64,000 nucleotides of DNA from Geopsychrobacter electrodiphilus DSM 16401 (GCF_000384395.1 NZ_ARWE01000001.1:4128501-4192500), one strand, 5' to 3'; numbered from the stretch's first letter, positions 44,622 through 54,524 are shown. Notes: generated by a model not told the origin, from the sequence alone. Translations and numbers: made by a program.

Positions 44622-45488
44622 ATGGACGATAGTGCTGACATCACGGAAGATGGACTGAAAGACAGGGGGATCAAGGACGGGTTTATTTCACCCGACGGCC
44701 CTGATCAGCCGGTTGAGAATGTTAAAGATCGGCAATTTGTGACGGCTCTGGCACGCGGGCTGGAGGTCTTGCGCAGCTTTAAACCCAGAGACCGGCATCT
44801 TGGGAATCAGGATATAGCCTTACGTACCGGCCTGCCTAAACCGACGGTCTCACGCCTGACCTATACCCTGACCCGCATGGGCTATCTCTATCACGATGAA
44901 AAACTGGGGAAGTATCAGCTCGGGACCGGTGTTCTTTCCCTGGGATTTTCCTTACTCACCAATATGGACGTGCTCAAAATTGCCCGGCCGCTGATGCAGG
45001 ATCTGGCCAACTATTCACACACCGTGGTTTCGGTCGGAACCCGTGACCGACTGGGCATGATTTATCTTGATGGGCGGCATAGCACAGATGCCACGGTCTC
45101 ATTGCGCCGCGAACCAGGGACCCGGGTCCCCATCGCAACGACGGCCATGGGGCGGGCCTTGCTCTGTGGTTTGCCGGTGGATGAGCGCGAACGGCTAATG
45201 AATGACATTCGGCAGCGCGACCCGGAGAATTGGCCGAAGCATAAGACCGGTATCGAGCAGGCTCTGCGTGACTACCGGGAGCGTGGTTTCTGTCTGTCCA
45301 TCGGCGACTGGCGTAGCGATGTCAACGCCGTTGGTGTACCGATGCTGCCGATTGCCGGCTGTCGGTTGTTGACCTTTAACTGTGCTGCACCCTCGTTTGT
45401 TCTGCGGCAGCATATGCTGGAGGACGACATCGGGCCGCGACTCGTCAACCTGGTCAGAACGATTGAGTCGGAAGCGGCGCGTTATTGA
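44622..45488 (+). CDS. IclR-family transcriptional regulator
   Basis: 288 residues from ATG 44622 (GGAG at 44608, 10 bases upstream; ATG 44613 is too close to it). The N-terminal tail of about 30 acidic residues precedes the winged helix (LGNQDIALRTGLPKPTVSRL), and residues about 120-280 form the IclR effector domain (RDRLGMIYLDGRHS; VPIATTAMGRALLCGLP). It diverges from the lower benzoyl-CoA operon and precedes the acyl-CoA module at 45548, so it may sense an aromatic acid or its CoA ester and regulate one or both. Two palindromes fit as its sites. Confidence 0.9.
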   Translation: MDDSADITEDGLKDRGIKDGFISPDGPDQPVENVKDRQFVTALARGLEVLRSFKPRDRHLGNQDIALRTGLPKPTVSRLTYTLTRMGYLYHDEKLGKYQLGTGVLSLGFSLLTNMDVLKIARPLMQDLANYSHTVVSVGTRDRLGMIYLDGRHSTDATVSLRREPGTRVPIATTAMGRALLCGLPVDERERLMNDIRQRDPENWPKHKTGIEQALRDYRERGFCLSIGDWRSDVNAVGVPMLPIAGCRLLTFNCAAPSFVLRQHMLEDDIGPRLVNLVRTIESEAARY

Positions 45489-45547
45489 TTAAGAACAGGG
45501 ACTTTTCCGACCAGAGGACGTCAAGTCGTCCCGGGTCAGGGGAAACG

Positions 45548-46348
45548 ATGGGACCTATGACAACAGCTGTTTTTGTCGGACTGGATATGGGAGCTTCGCG
45601 CACCAAGGTCGTCGTCATCGACGCTCAGGGACAGATGCGCGGACATGCCGTCAAAAAATCGGGGATCGATTTCGCCGCGACTGCTGCCTTCTGTCTCGAT
45701 ACTGCGCTGGCACAAACCGGTGCCGCACGCTGCGATATCCTCGCCGCAGTCGCGACCGGTTATGGACGCAACAACGTGGCCTTTATAACCCAGGAGAGCA
45801 AAACCGAAATCGGTTGCCACGCCCGGGGCTGTTATCACAGTTTCCCCGAGGCGATCACCATCCTCGACATCGGCGGGCAGGACAACAAGATCATCAAGCT
45901 GGACAGTCGCGGGCGGCGCGACAGCTTCAAAATGAACCGTAAATGTGCCGCCGGTACCGGCGCCTTTCTTGAGGAGATGTCGAGTCGCCTCGATATCCCG
46001 CTGGCCGAGATGAACGATCTGGCGCGCCAGGCGACCCAGGTGCTCAAGCTCGGCAGCTACTGCACGGTCTTCTCGGCCACCGAGGTGCTTGAGAATATTC
46101 GTCATGGCAAGCCGGTCGCCGACATCGTCAAGGGGATCTTTTATTCCATGATCCAGCGCGTGCTGGAGATGGATGCCTTAAGTGAAAAGGTGGTGTTAAG
46201 CGGCGGGGTGGTTGCGCACAACCCCTACCTGGTCGAGATGGCCGCCGAATTGATTGGTCGGCCGGTGCTGCTGCCGGAGTTCCCCCAGCTGACCGGTGCC
46301 CTCGGCGCGGCCCTTTATGCGCGGGACGGATTTCAGGAATCACCTTAA
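45548..46348 (+). CDS. HgdC/BadF-type ATP-dependent activator (archerase)
   Basis: 266 residues from ATG 45548 (AGGGGAAA upstream). ASKHA-fold ATPase: GLDMGASRTKVVVID, DIGGQDNKIIKLD, RKCAAGTGAFLE and GSYCTVFSATEV; the last two cysteines of a homodimer would bind one 4Fe-4S cluster. ATP hydrolysis drives a single low-potential electron into a partner of the 2-hydroxyacyl-CoA dehydratase/benzoyl-CoA reductase superfamily. The partner is the next gene (46394). Size fits HgdC/FldI/YjiL rather than the larger BadF. Confidence 0.9.
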   Translation: MGPMTTAVFVGLDMGASRTKVVVIDAQGQMRGHAVKKSGIDFAATAAFCLDTALAQTGAARCDILAAVATGYGRNNVAFITQESKTEIGCHARGCYHSFPEAITILDIGGQDNKIIKLDSRGRRDSFKMNRKCAAGTGAFLEEMSSRLDIPLAEMNDLARQATQVLKLGSYCTVFSATEVLENIRHGKPVADIVKGIFYSMIQRVLEMDALSEKVVLSGGVVAHNPYLVEMAAELIGRPVLLPEFPQLTGALGAALYARDGFQESP

Positions 46349-46393
46349 CCAGGATCTAGCCAAAAAGCCCAAACCCTATTTTTCGGAGGAGTC

Positions 46394-47650
46394 ATGGCGC
46401 AGGAGAAGCAACCGCAACGCAAGAAGATCGAGGCGACCGGACAGATGATGCAGATCATGTCCGACTACTTCTACGATCTGAACGCCGCCGCTAAGTCGGC
46501 AGAGCGCAAGGTCGCCTGGTGTACCAGCGTCGGACCGGCGGAACTACTGCGGGCGATGGGCTTTGCGGTGCACTTTCCCGAGAACCACGCGGCGATGCTC
46601 GGCGCGACGCGTATGGCCACCGAGCTGATCCCCGAAGCAAACACCATCGGATACTCGCCTGAAATCTGCTCGTATCTGACCGCCGACATCGGTGCCTACT
46701 TAAAGCACGTCTCCCCGCTGGCCAAGGCCTACCCTGGGATTGAAGCGCCGCCCCGCCCCGACGTGCTGGTGTTTAACACCAACCAGTGTCGCGACGTGCA
46801 GGACTGGTTCTCCTGGTACGCCAAGGAGTTAAACGTCCCCTGCATCGGCATCTGTTCCCCCAAAAATCATACCGAGGTCAGTGAGGTTCTGATTGATGAC
46901 GTCAGCCGCCAGATCGAAGCCCTGATTCCGACGCTGGAAGAGGTCTCCGGACAGCCGCTTGATCTACAAAAGTTGCGCGAAGTCGTGGCCCTTTCGCGCG
47001 AATGTACCGAACTCTGGCGTCAGGTTCTGGAGACGGCCGCGGCCGCCCCGGCACCCTTAACCTTCTTCGACGCCACTATCCATATGGGTCCGGCGGTGGT
47101 GCTGCGCGGCACCCCGCAGGCGGTCGCTTATTACCGCCGACTGCTGGCCGAACTGCAGGCGCGGATCAACAGTGGCACCGGAGCGGTGGACGATGAGCAA
47201 TTTCGCATCTACTGGGAAGGAATGCCGGTCTGGGGTCGCTTGCGGCAGCATTCGGAGCTTTTTGCCGGTCTGCAAACCAGCGTGCTGGTCTCGACCTACT
47301 GCAGTAGCTGGATCTTCCCCGACTTCGATCCGCTTGATCCGATCCGCAGTATGGCCAAGGCCTATCTCAGCCTGTTCATCGTGCGCTCCGACGCCTACAA
47401 GGAAACCTATATCAAGCGGATGCTGGAAAAGTTTCATATCGACGGCATCATCTATCACGACGCCAAGACCTGCCCCTGCAATTCGAACAGCCGCTACGGC
47501 ATGCCGCAGCGGCTGGAGCAGCAGACCGGTATTCCGAGCCTGGTGATCTCCGGCGACCTTAACGACCTGCGCTGTGTGTCGGACGAACAGACCATCACTA
47601 ATGTTGAAGCCTTTATTGAGCAGCTTGAGGAGAGAAAACACCATGCTTGA
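46394..47650 (+). CDS. HgdB/YjiM-like 2-hydroxyacyl-CoA dehydratase-family iron-sulfur protein
   Basis: 418 residues; CGGAGGAG precedes the ATG. One protein of the HgdB/FldBC/BcrBC superfamily with several cysteines (AWCTSVGPAELL, SPEICSYLTADIG, NTNQCRDVQDW, STYCSSWIF, AKTCPCNSNSRYG). True dehydratases have two different subunits; here only one is encoded, as in double-cubane-cluster proteins and the YjiM/YjiL pair. It may therefore be a homodimeric reductase or dehydratase fed by the ATPase at 45548. The substrate is unknown; the surrounding genes handle aryl-acyl-CoA. Confidence 0.85.
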   Translation: MAQEKQPQRKKIEATGQMMQIMSDYFYDLNAAAKSAERKVAWCTSVGPAELLRAMGFAVHFPENHAAMLGATRMATELIPEANTIGYSPEICSYLTADIGAYLKHVSPLAKAYPGIEAPPRPDVLVFNTNQCRDVQDWFSWYAKELNVPCIGICSPKNHTEVSEVLIDDVSRQIEALIPTLEEVSGQPLDLQKLREVVALSRECTELWRQVLETAAAAPAPLTFFDATIHMGPAVVLRGTPQAVAYYRRLLAELQARINSGTGAVDDEQFRIYWEGMPVWGRLRQHSELFAGLQTSVLVSTYCSSWIFPDFDPLDPIRSMAKAYLSLFIVRSDAYKETYIKRMLEKFHIDGIIYHDAKTCPCNSNSRYGMPQRLEQQTGIPSLVISGDLNDLRCVSDEQTITNVEAFIEQLEERKHHA

Positions 47651-49730
47651 CGCACTGTTTAAGCCCAAAGCGGTGGCGCTGGTTGGCGCCTCGACCAAAG
47701 AGCTTTCCATCGGCAACGTGATTATTCGTAATCTGCTGAAGTACGGCTATACGGGCAAAATTTACCCGATCAATCCGACGGCGGCCGAGGTCTGCGGACT
47801 CAAGGCCTATCCGACGCTGGCGGATGTGCCGGGTGAGATCGATCTGGCCCACGTCATCGTCCCGAGTCAGTTTGTGCCCCAGACCATCGAGGAGTGTGGC
47901 AAAAAAGGGATCAAGGCGGTGATCATCAATTCCGCCGGCTTCAGCGAGATGGGCGATGAGGGTGCGCGCCTGCAGGCTGAATTTCTGGCCAACGCCAAAA
48001 AATACGGCATCCGTGTCTTTGGTCCCAACTGTCAGGGGATTATCAATTCTGATCCGGGCTTAAACGCCTACTGCAACTTCACCTTTACCTTTCCCAAGCC
48101 GGGGAACATCTCGGTGGTCGCCCTGTCGGGCGGAGTCGGTGCACTGATCATGCAAGTGCTGGACGATCTGGATATCGGTCAGCGACTCTATGCAAGTAAC
48201 GGCAACGCCTGCGATGTCTCGATCCCGGAGATTATTGAATATTACGGTGAGGATGAGGGAACCAAGGCGATCATTCTCTATACCGAAGGATTCGATAAAC
48301 CGCGCGAGTTCCTCGAAGTGACGCGCAAGGTCACGGCCAGAAAACCTGTGCTGGCGATGAAGGCCGGGCGTACCGAACAGGGCGCCAAGGCGGCCTCGTC
48401 ACATACCGGATCCCTGGCCGGGGTCGATATCGCCACCGAACTGATCTTTGAGAAGATCGGCGTGCTCCCCTTTCACGATGAGGGGGAGATCGTGCGCGCG
48501 GCGATGGCCTTTGCAAGTCAGCCGATCCCAAAAGGGAACCGCGTCGGGATTATCACCAATACAGGTGGTCCGGCGGTGATCGCCACCGATGTGCTGGTCG
48601 GCTTCGGTATTGAAGTGCCCAAACTCAGCGAGGCCTCAATCGCGCGCCTGCGTGAGACCCAGTTTCCCCAGGCGGCGCTCGAAAACCCGGTCGACGTGGT
48701 CGCCACCGCCGGCGGGCCGCAGTTTCGCGCCGCCCTCGAGGTGATGATGGATGATGCGCAGATCGACTGCGTCTATATCAACTTTGTCACTGCTCCCTTC
48801 ACCGACACCGATGAGGTCGCACGCGAAATCGTCGCCATCAACCGTCAGCGGAGCAAGCCGCTGGTGTGCAATTTCATGACGAATCTCAAGCTGGAGCGTT
48901 ATCAGAAGACCCAGGCGATTCTGAAAGCGGGGGAGGTCCCCTTCTACGCCAATCCGGGCGATGCGGCCCGGGCCTTGGGAGCACTAGTCAAATACGGCCA
49001 GATCCTGAAGCGCGATATCGGTCAGCCGCAGATCTTCGGCGGGGTCGATGCCGCGCGGGCCAAGGCGATCATCGCCAAGGCGCAAGCTGATGGGCGTGCG
49101 GTGCTTTCGGCGCTGGAGGTCTACGGCATCTTTGAAGCCTACGGGATTCCGGTTGCTCCCTGGCAGGTGGCGGAGAATGCCGCCCGGGCAGTCGCGGCCG
49201 CTGATGGCATCGGCTATCCGGTGGTACTCAAGGTCGACTGCGATGCCATCGATCACAAGAGCGATATGGGTGGTGTCGCGATCAATTTAAAGGATGCCGC
49301 GGCCGTGCGTTCCGCCGCTGAAGAGATGCAGAACCGCCTCGGGCATTACGGCAAACTCGGGTTTTTTGTACAGAAATTTCTGCCCGGTGGGCGTGAACTG
49401 ATCATCGGCGCCAGCGCCGAGCGTGAGCTGGGGCACCTGGTGATGTTCGGTCTCGGCGGCATCTATGTCGAGGTGCTCAAGGACGTGATCTTCAAGATCG
49501 CCCCGGTCACCCGGGTTGAAGCCGAAGAGATGTTGGCCGCACTTAAGACCGCCGCGTTGCTCGATGGCGTGCGCGGCGAAGCGGGGATCGACAAGGCGGC
49601 GGTGATCGAACTGATTCAGCGCGTCTCGCAACTGCTGGGTGATCTGCCGATGATCGAAGAGATGGATCTGAACCCGATCATGGCTTTTAGCAATGGCGCC
49701 TTCGCCGTGGATGGTCGGATCCGGATTTAA
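47643..49730 (+). CDS. Acyl-CoA synthetase (ADP-forming), fused alpha-beta
   Basis: 695 residues from ATG 47643, overlapping the previous stop by 8 bases. The alpha part has CoA-binding KPKAVALVGAS, then the phosphohistidine segment ASSHTGSLAG; the beta part (from about 480) is an ATP-grasp domain (GYPVVLKVDCDAIDHKSDMG). It interconverts acyl-CoA + ADP + Pi and acid + ATP + CoA. Beside an indolepyruvate oxidoreductase it would harvest ATP from arylacetyl-CoA, as in archaeal and syntrophic amino acid fermenters. Confidence 0.9.
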   Translation: MLDALFKPKAVALVGASTKELSIGNVIIRNLLKYGYTGKIYPINPTAAEVCGLKAYPTLADVPGEIDLAHVIVPSQFVPQTIEECGKKGIKAVIINSAGFSEMGDEGARLQAEFLANAKKYGIRVFGPNCQGIINSDPGLNAYCNFTFTFPKPGNISVVALSGGVGALIMQVLDDLDIGQRLYASNGNACDVSIPEIIEYYGEDEGTKAIILYTEGFDKPREFLEVTRKVTARKPVLAMKAGRTEQGAKAASSHTGSLAGVDIATELIFEKIGVLPFHDEGEIVRAAMAFASQPIPKGNRVGIITNTGGPAVIATDVLVGFGIEVPKLSEASIARLRETQFPQAALENPVDVVATAGGPQFRAALEVMMDDAQIDCVYINFVTAPFTDTDEVAREIVAINRQRSKPLVCNFMTNLKLERYQKTQAILKAGEVPFYANPGDAARALGALVKYGQILKRDIGQPQIFGGVDAARAKAIIAKAQADGRAVLSALEVYGIFEAYGIPVAPWQVAENAARAVAAADGIGYPVVLKVDCDAIDHKSDMGGVAINLKDAAAVRSAAEEMQNRLGHYGKLGFFVQKFLPGGRELIIGASAERELGHLVMFGLGGIYVEVLKDVIFKIAPVTRVEAEEMLAALKTAALLDGVRGEAGIDKAAVIELIQRVSQLLGDLPMIEEMDLNPIMAFSNGAFAVDGRIRI

Positions 49731-49756
49731 ACATGCGGGCAACCTCGTTCAGCAAC

Positions 49757-49833
49757 GGCACCCGGTCTACAGCCATTGCCAGCGTCCAACGTTGCCACTT
49801 AACTTCCCGCAAGCAACAGCTGCAGCCCGGATA
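49757..49833. repeat. Long-hairpin intergenic repeat, copy 2
   Basis: Between the ADP-forming synthetase and CoA-transferase genes. Centre GTCCAACGTTGCCACTTAAC; inner GCG/CGC pair and outer arms (CCGG-TCT-CAGC region with GCTG-AG-CCGG) differ from copies 1 and 3 but remain largely complementary. Confidence 0.7.
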
Positions 49834-49882
49834 CCTTGTCGTGGTCCGCTGACAGGATCGTCCCGTCAAAGGAGTGGAATTG

Positions 49883-51226
49883 ATGCTTAGCAAGACACAA
49901 GATTTTATGACCGACTGGCAGCAGAGCTACCGTTCACGGATCACCACGCCAGAGGAGGCGGTCAAGGTCATCAAGTCCGGTGACCGGGTCTTTCTGACCG
50001 GCAATGCCTCGGTCCCTCTGCCGCTGCTGGACGCTCTGGTCAAGCGCGCACCCGAACTGCGGGATGTTGAGGTCTGTCACCCGCTGACGATCTGTCCGGC
50101 TGACTATGTCGCCCCGGCGATGGCGGGGCACCTGCGCATCAATTCGATGTTTATCAGCGCCAACGTCAGAAAGGCGGTTAACGAGGGGCGGGCCGATTTC
50201 ACCCCGGTCATGCTCTCTGAGTTTCCCCTGCTCTTCAAAAATGGCCATCTGCCCCTGGATATCGCCCTGATCCATGTCTCGCCACCGGACAGGGACGGCT
50301 TCTGTTCTATGGGCGCGGAATCCGGCCTGACCATCTCGGCGGCCGAGGTCTCCAAAATTGTCATCGCTCAGGTTAACACCCAGATGCCGCGCACCCTGGG
50401 TGACACCGCCATGCATATCGATAAAATGCATCACATCATCCCATGCGATACCCCACTGTTTGAAATGCCGATGGGGGAGGATGCCGATCAGGCGATCGTC
50501 GAGCAGATTGCGGCGCATATTGCCTCGCTTATCCCCGATGGTGCCACCATGCAGCTCGGGATCGGCGCGCTGCCCAATGCCGTACTGAAATTTTTGTTTG
50601 ATAAAAAGGACCTCGGCATTCATTCCGAACTGATCTCGGACGGCGTCATCGATCTGGTCGAAGCGGGGGTGGTGAACGGGTCGCGTAAAAGTCTGCACCC
50701 CGGCAAGATCATCTGCGGCTTCCTGCTCGGCACCAAACGGCTCTATGACTGGGTCGACAACAATCCGCTGGTCGAACTGCACCGCACCGAATACGTCAAC
50801 GACCCCTTTGTGGTCGCGCAGAACGAGCGGATGGTAGCGATCAATTCGGCCATTGAAGTCGATCTGACCGGCCAGGTTTGCGCCGACAGCATCGGACCGA
50901 AGATGCACTCAGCGGTTGGCGGTCAACTGGATTTCATTTTCGGCTCCTCACGCTCCAAGGGCGGGGTGCCGATTATCGCCCTGCCGAGCACCTCGACCCT
51001 GCGCGACGGTACGGTCATCAGTAAAATTGTGCCGATGCTGAAACTCGGCGCGGGCGTGGTCACCAGCCGCAATCATGTGCACTTTGTCGTGACCGAATAT
51101 GGGGTCGCGGATCTCTATGGCAAAACCGTTCGGCAGCGGGCCGCCGCCCTGGCCGACATCGCCCATCCGCGCTTCAGGGATGAGATCAGGGCGCAGGCCC
51201 GCGAGTTGAACTACCTTCAGGGCTAG
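49883..51226 (+). CDS. Acetyl-CoA hydrolase/transferase-family CoA-transferase
   Basis: 447 residues from ATG 49883 (AAAGGAG 8 bases upstream). Contains GIHSELISDGVIDLVEAG, VDLTGQVCADSIGPKMHSAV and VVTEYGVADLYG, the pattern of 4-hydroxybutyrate/butyrate-type CoA-transferases. It would move CoA between acetyl-CoA (or another acyl-CoA) and a carboxylic acid. It is a paralogue of the N-terminal part of the 30145 fusion but has no GNAT domain. Probable role: activating a 2-hydroxy acid or aryl acid in this module. Confidence 0.88.
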   Translation: MLSKTQDFMTDWQQSYRSRITTPEEAVKVIKSGDRVFLTGNASVPLPLLDALVKRAPELRDVEVCHPLTICPADYVAPAMAGHLRINSMFISANVRKAVNEGRADFTPVMLSEFPLLFKNGHLPLDIALIHVSPPDRDGFCSMGAESGLTISAAEVSKIVIAQVNTQMPRTLGDTAMHIDKMHHIIPCDTPLFEMPMGEDADQAIVEQIAAHIASLIPDGATMQLGIGALPNAVLKFLFDKKDLGIHSELISDGVIDLVEAGVVNGSRKSLHPGKIICGFLLGTKRLYDWVDNNPLVELHRTEYVNDPFVVAQNERMVAINSAIEVDLTGQVCADSIGPKMHSAVGGQLDFIFGSSRSKGGVPIIALPSTSTLRDGTVISKIVPMLKLGAGVVTSRNHVHFVVTEYGVADLYGKTVRQRAAALADIAHPRFRDEIRAQARELNYLQG

Positions 51227-51335
51227 CTGAACCGAAGGGAGAGGTAAAGATCAGGGGGGGGCGATTCTGCAGATCCGATGCGCCGCGATTGCGCACGGAG
51301 GCGGACTATTCAAATGTCAGGAAAGGGAGCAGATC

Positions 51336-52679
51336 ATGGCGTGGAGTAAAGAGGAGACGATCAGTCGCGACGAGATGCAGGCGCTGCAGCTTGCGGGACT
51401 GCAGAAGACGGTCAGCTATGTTTATGAAAAAAATATCCATTATCGGCAGAAGCTTGATCATTTGGGGATTAAACCGGGTGACATCAAAAACCTGAATGAT
51501 ATCAGTTTCCTCCCCTTTACCACCAAACAGGAGCTGCGCGACAACTATCCTTTTAAAATGTTTACCGCCCCGTTGGTAGATATTATCGAGTATCACGCGA
51601 CCTCCGGCACGACAGGCAAGCCGATTGCGGTCGGTTATACCCGCGAAGATCTTGATATCTGGTCCGAGGCGATGGCTCGAACCTATACGGGGGCCGGCAT
51701 CGGCAGTACCGATGTGGTGCAGAACATCTTTGGTTACGGCCTGTTTACCGGCGGGCTGGGTGCCCATTACGGGGCGATCCGGGTCGGGGCGGGGGTTATT
51801 CCGATCTCCGGTGGCAATACCCACAAACAGATCATGTTGATGGAGGACTTCGGTACCACCGCGCTGACCTCGACGCCCTCTTTCTTGATGCATATCTTTG
51901 AAACCGGCGAGCAGATGGGGGTCGATTTCAAAAAGCTCAACCTCAAGTGGGCCCTCTGCGGGGCCGAGCCCTGGAGTGAATCGATGCGGCATTCGATTCA
52001 GCATCTGTTCGGCATCAAAGTCTGCGATATTTACGGCCTCTCGGAAATCACCGGGCCGGGGGTCTCTTTTGAATGTCATGAAGAGCAGAACGGTCTGCAT
52101 GTCAATGAAGACTTTTTCTACCCGGAGATTATCGATCCCGTTACGGGCGAGGTTCTGCCGGCGGGGGCAGAGGGGGAACTGGTCTTTACCACGATCAACA
52201 AGTATGGGCAGCCGCTGCTGCGTTACAGGACCCGGGACATATCGCGATTGACCTATGGCGTCTGTTCCTGTGGTCGGACCCTGGTGAAGATGGCGCGGGT
52301 GAGCGGCCGCAGCGATGACATGCTGATTATCCGCGGGGTCAACGTGTTCCCCTCGCAGATCGAAGCGGTGATCCTCAAGCGCGAAGGGGTCTCCCCGCAC
52401 TACATGGTGGTGATCGAGCGCAAGGGGGTGATGGATTCCCTGCGGGTCAAGGTCGAGGTCACCGAGGAATTCATGCTCAAGGCTGCTGCTGATGTGCTCA
52501 AGGGTGCCGAATACGATATTCTCGAAGATGTAACTGCGGTGCGCAGCAAGGTGAAAAACCTGCAGCACGATATTAAGGATATTATCGGCATCAGCGTCGA
52601 AGTTCATCTGGTGCCGCCGGGAAGCATTCCGCGCAGCGAAGGGAAGGCCAAGCGGATCGAAGACCGTCGGCCGAAATAG
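51336..52679 (+). CDS. paaK: Phenylacetate-CoA ligase
   Basis: 447 residues, AMP-forming PaaK family. Motifs are YHATSGTTGKPIAVGYT, DIYGLSEITGPGVSFEC, RYRTRDISRLT and the C-terminal SGRSDDMLIIRGVNVFPSQI. It makes aryl-acetyl-CoA from phenylacetate or related acids. PaaK, IOR and an ACT-domain protein commonly sit together in anaerobes, exactly as here. AGGGAG precedes the ATG. Confidence 0.9.
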   Translation: MAWSKEETISRDEMQALQLAGLQKTVSYVYEKNIHYRQKLDHLGIKPGDIKNLNDISFLPFTTKQELRDNYPFKMFTAPLVDIIEYHATSGTTGKPIAVGYTREDLDIWSEAMARTYTGAGIGSTDVVQNIFGYGLFTGGLGAHYGAIRVGAGVIPISGGNTHKQIMLMEDFGTTALTSTPSFLMHIFETGEQMGVDFKKLNLKWALCGAEPWSESMRHSIQHLFGIKVCDIYGLSEITGPGVSFECHEEQNGLHVNEDFFYPEIIDPVTGEVLPAGAEGELVFTTINKYGQPLLRYRTRDISRLTYGVCSCGRTLVKMARVSGRSDDMLIIRGVNVFPSQIEAVILKREGVSPHYMVVIERKGVMDSLRVKVEVTEEFMLKAAADVLKGAEYDILEDVTAVRSKVKNLQHDIKDIIGISVEVHLVPPGSIPRSEGKAKRIEDRRPK

Positions 52680-52757
52680 CTACTAGCGTCGTCAAGTCCG
52701 AAATCTTGACACTTTATCCGGCGCCCCATGGGCCGCCCATGACAAAGGTAAGTTTTG

Positions 52758-54524
52758 ATGAAAAAAATAATTTCAGGCAATGAGGCCATCGCTCTGGGTT
52801 TTGGAGACGCGGGCGGGGTTTTCGCCTCCGGCTACCCCGGGACCCCCAGTACCGAAGTCCTCGAAGAGGTCGCGCGACTGGGCGAGGTTTACTGCGAGTG
52901 GGCGTCAAATGAAAAAGTCGCTCTGGAGTCAGCGATAGGCGGTTCTATTGCCGGCGGTCGGGCGCTCTCGACCATGAAACATGTTGGGGTCAACGTCGCG
53001 GCCGATGCGCTCCTGACCCTCTCCTATACCGGGATCAACGCCGGACTGATCCTGATGGTCGCCGATGATCCGGGGATGCATTCCTCACAGAACGAGCAGG
53101 ACAGCCGCAACTACGCCAAGTTCGCCAAGGTGCCGATGCTTGATCCTTCGAACTCACAGGAAGCTTACGACATGGTGCGGGTCGGCTTCGAGATCTCAGA
53201 GCAGTTCGACACGCCGCTGATGCTGCGCACCACCACGCGGATCTCCCATGCCAAGGGGGTTGTGGTGCCGCAGGAGAAGATCGTTTCCCAGGTCAAAGCC
53301 TGGGAGAAGAACGTCCCCAAGTATGTCATGCTGCCCAACTTCGGCAAGCTGAAGCATATCGAGGTCGAAGCGCGTCTGCTCAAGCTGCAGGAATACGCCG
53401 AAACTACCCCCTTGAACCGGACTGAAATGCGCGATACCGAGATCGGCATTATCACCTCGGGAGTCGCCTATCAGCATGTACGTGAAGCCTTTCCGAATGC
53501 CTCGATCCTGAAGCTGGGGATGGTGCATCCGCTGCCGGCGCGCAAAATTGCCGAATTCGCAGCTCAGGTCAAGCGCTTGATGATTGTTGAAGAGATGGAC
53601 GCCATCTTTGAAGAACAGATCCGGGCCATGGGGATCGCGGTTGAGATCGGCAAGAACAAGCTGCCGCTCTGCGGTGAGATCAGCGCCGACATCCTGCGCT
53701 TCGCCATTGGCGGCATCAAGAGTGAGACCAGCGCCCCGGTCGTCGGCCTGCCGCAGCGGCCGCCGGTCTTCTGTCCCAGCTGCGCACACCGCGGCCTGTT
53801 TACCATCCTCAGCAAGCTCAAGGTCTTTGTCTCCGGCGATATCGGCTGCTACACCCTGGGTGCGCTGCCGCCGATGAGTGCCATGCATTCGGTCATCGAC
53901 ATGGGCGCCAGCATCAGCGCCGCCCACGGCATGGCCAAGGTCAATGCCCTTGCCGGGCGGACCGAAAAGCCGGTGGCGGTGATCGGTGATTCGACCTTCT
54001 TCCATTCCGGCATGACCGGGCTGATGAGCATGGCCTATAACGGCGGCAACGCCCTGGTTATCATCATGGACAACCGCACCACCGGCATGACCGGTGGTCA
54101 GGAGAATCCCGGCACCGGCAACACCCTGCAAGGGGTGCCGTGTCGTCAGGTCGAGATGGTGCCGCTGGTCAAGGCGCTGGGGATCGATAATGTGTTCGAA
54201 TTGAACGCCTACGATCTCAAGGAGACCGAAGCCGCAATCAAGAAGGGGCTCGAAACCCCGGGGCCCTACGTGCTGATCGACAGGAATCCCTGTATTCTGC
54301 GTTATAAAATCCGCAAGCAGGCGATGCATGTCGACCAGGAGAAATGCACTGGCTGTCGCGCCTGCCTCAAGGTGGCGTGCATGGCCCTGGGGCTGACTGC
54401 CTCCGGGGAAAAGCAGAAGGTGCGGGTCGATCCCAATGTCTGTAACGGCTGCGGGGTCTGCAAGCAGATGTGTAAATTCGATGCAATGCACACCATAGAA
54501 GGGGCCAACAATGCAAATCTTTAA
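52758..54524 (+). CDS. iorA: Indolepyruvate ferredoxin oxidoreductase, alpha subunit
   Basis: 588 residues from ATG 52758. The N-terminal pyrimidine-binding domain (GNEAIALGFGDAGG; GYPGTPSTEVLEE), the TPP-binding domain with GDIGCYTLGALPP and GDSTFFHSGMTGL, and two C-terminal 4Fe-4S motifs (CTGCRACLKVAC, CNGCGVCKQMC) are all present. With IorB it oxidatively decarboxylates aryl 2-oxo acids (phenyl-, indole-, hydroxyphenylpyruvate) to arylacetyl-CoA, reducing ferredoxin. It overlaps iorB by 14 bases. Confidence 0.95.
   Translation: MKKIISGNEAIALGFGDAGGVFASGYPGTPSTEVLEEVARLGEVYCEWASNEKVALESAIGGSIAGGRALSTMKHVGVNVAADALLTLSYTGINAGLILMVADDPGMHSSQNEQDSRNYAKFAKVPMLDPSNSQEAYDMVRVGFEISEQFDTPLMLRTTTRISHAKGVVVPQEKIVSQVKAWEKNVPKYVMLPNFGKLKHIEVEARLLKLQEYAETTPLNRTEMRDTEIGIITSGVAYQHVREAFPNASILKLGMVHPLPARKIAEFAAQVKRLMIVEEMDAIFEEQIRAMGIAVEIGKNKLPLCGEISADILRFAIGGIKSETSAPVVGLPQRPPVFCPSCAHRGLFTILSKLKVFVSGDIGCYTLGALPPMSAMHSVIDMGASISAAHGMAKVNALAGRTEKPVAVIGDSTFFHSGMTGLMSMAYNGGNALVIIMDNRTTGMTGGQENPGTGNTLQGVPCRQVEMVPLVKALGIDNVFELNAYDLKETEAAIKKGLETPGPYVLIDRNPCILRYKIRKQAMHVDQEKCTGCRACLKVACMALGLTASGEKQKVRVDPNVCNGCGVCKQMCKFDAMHTIEGANNANL

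Noticed and set aside
45548-47650. Class I (ATP-dependent) benzoyl-CoA reductase
   Set aside because: That enzyme needs four different subunits; only one ATPase and one HgdB-like protein are present, and a complete class II reductase is encoded instead.
51306-54491. Open frames of over 400 codons antisense to paaK and iorA
   Set aside because: They mirror genes with clear family motifs on the plus strand and show repetitive His/Asp/Gly-rich composition typical of shadow frames.
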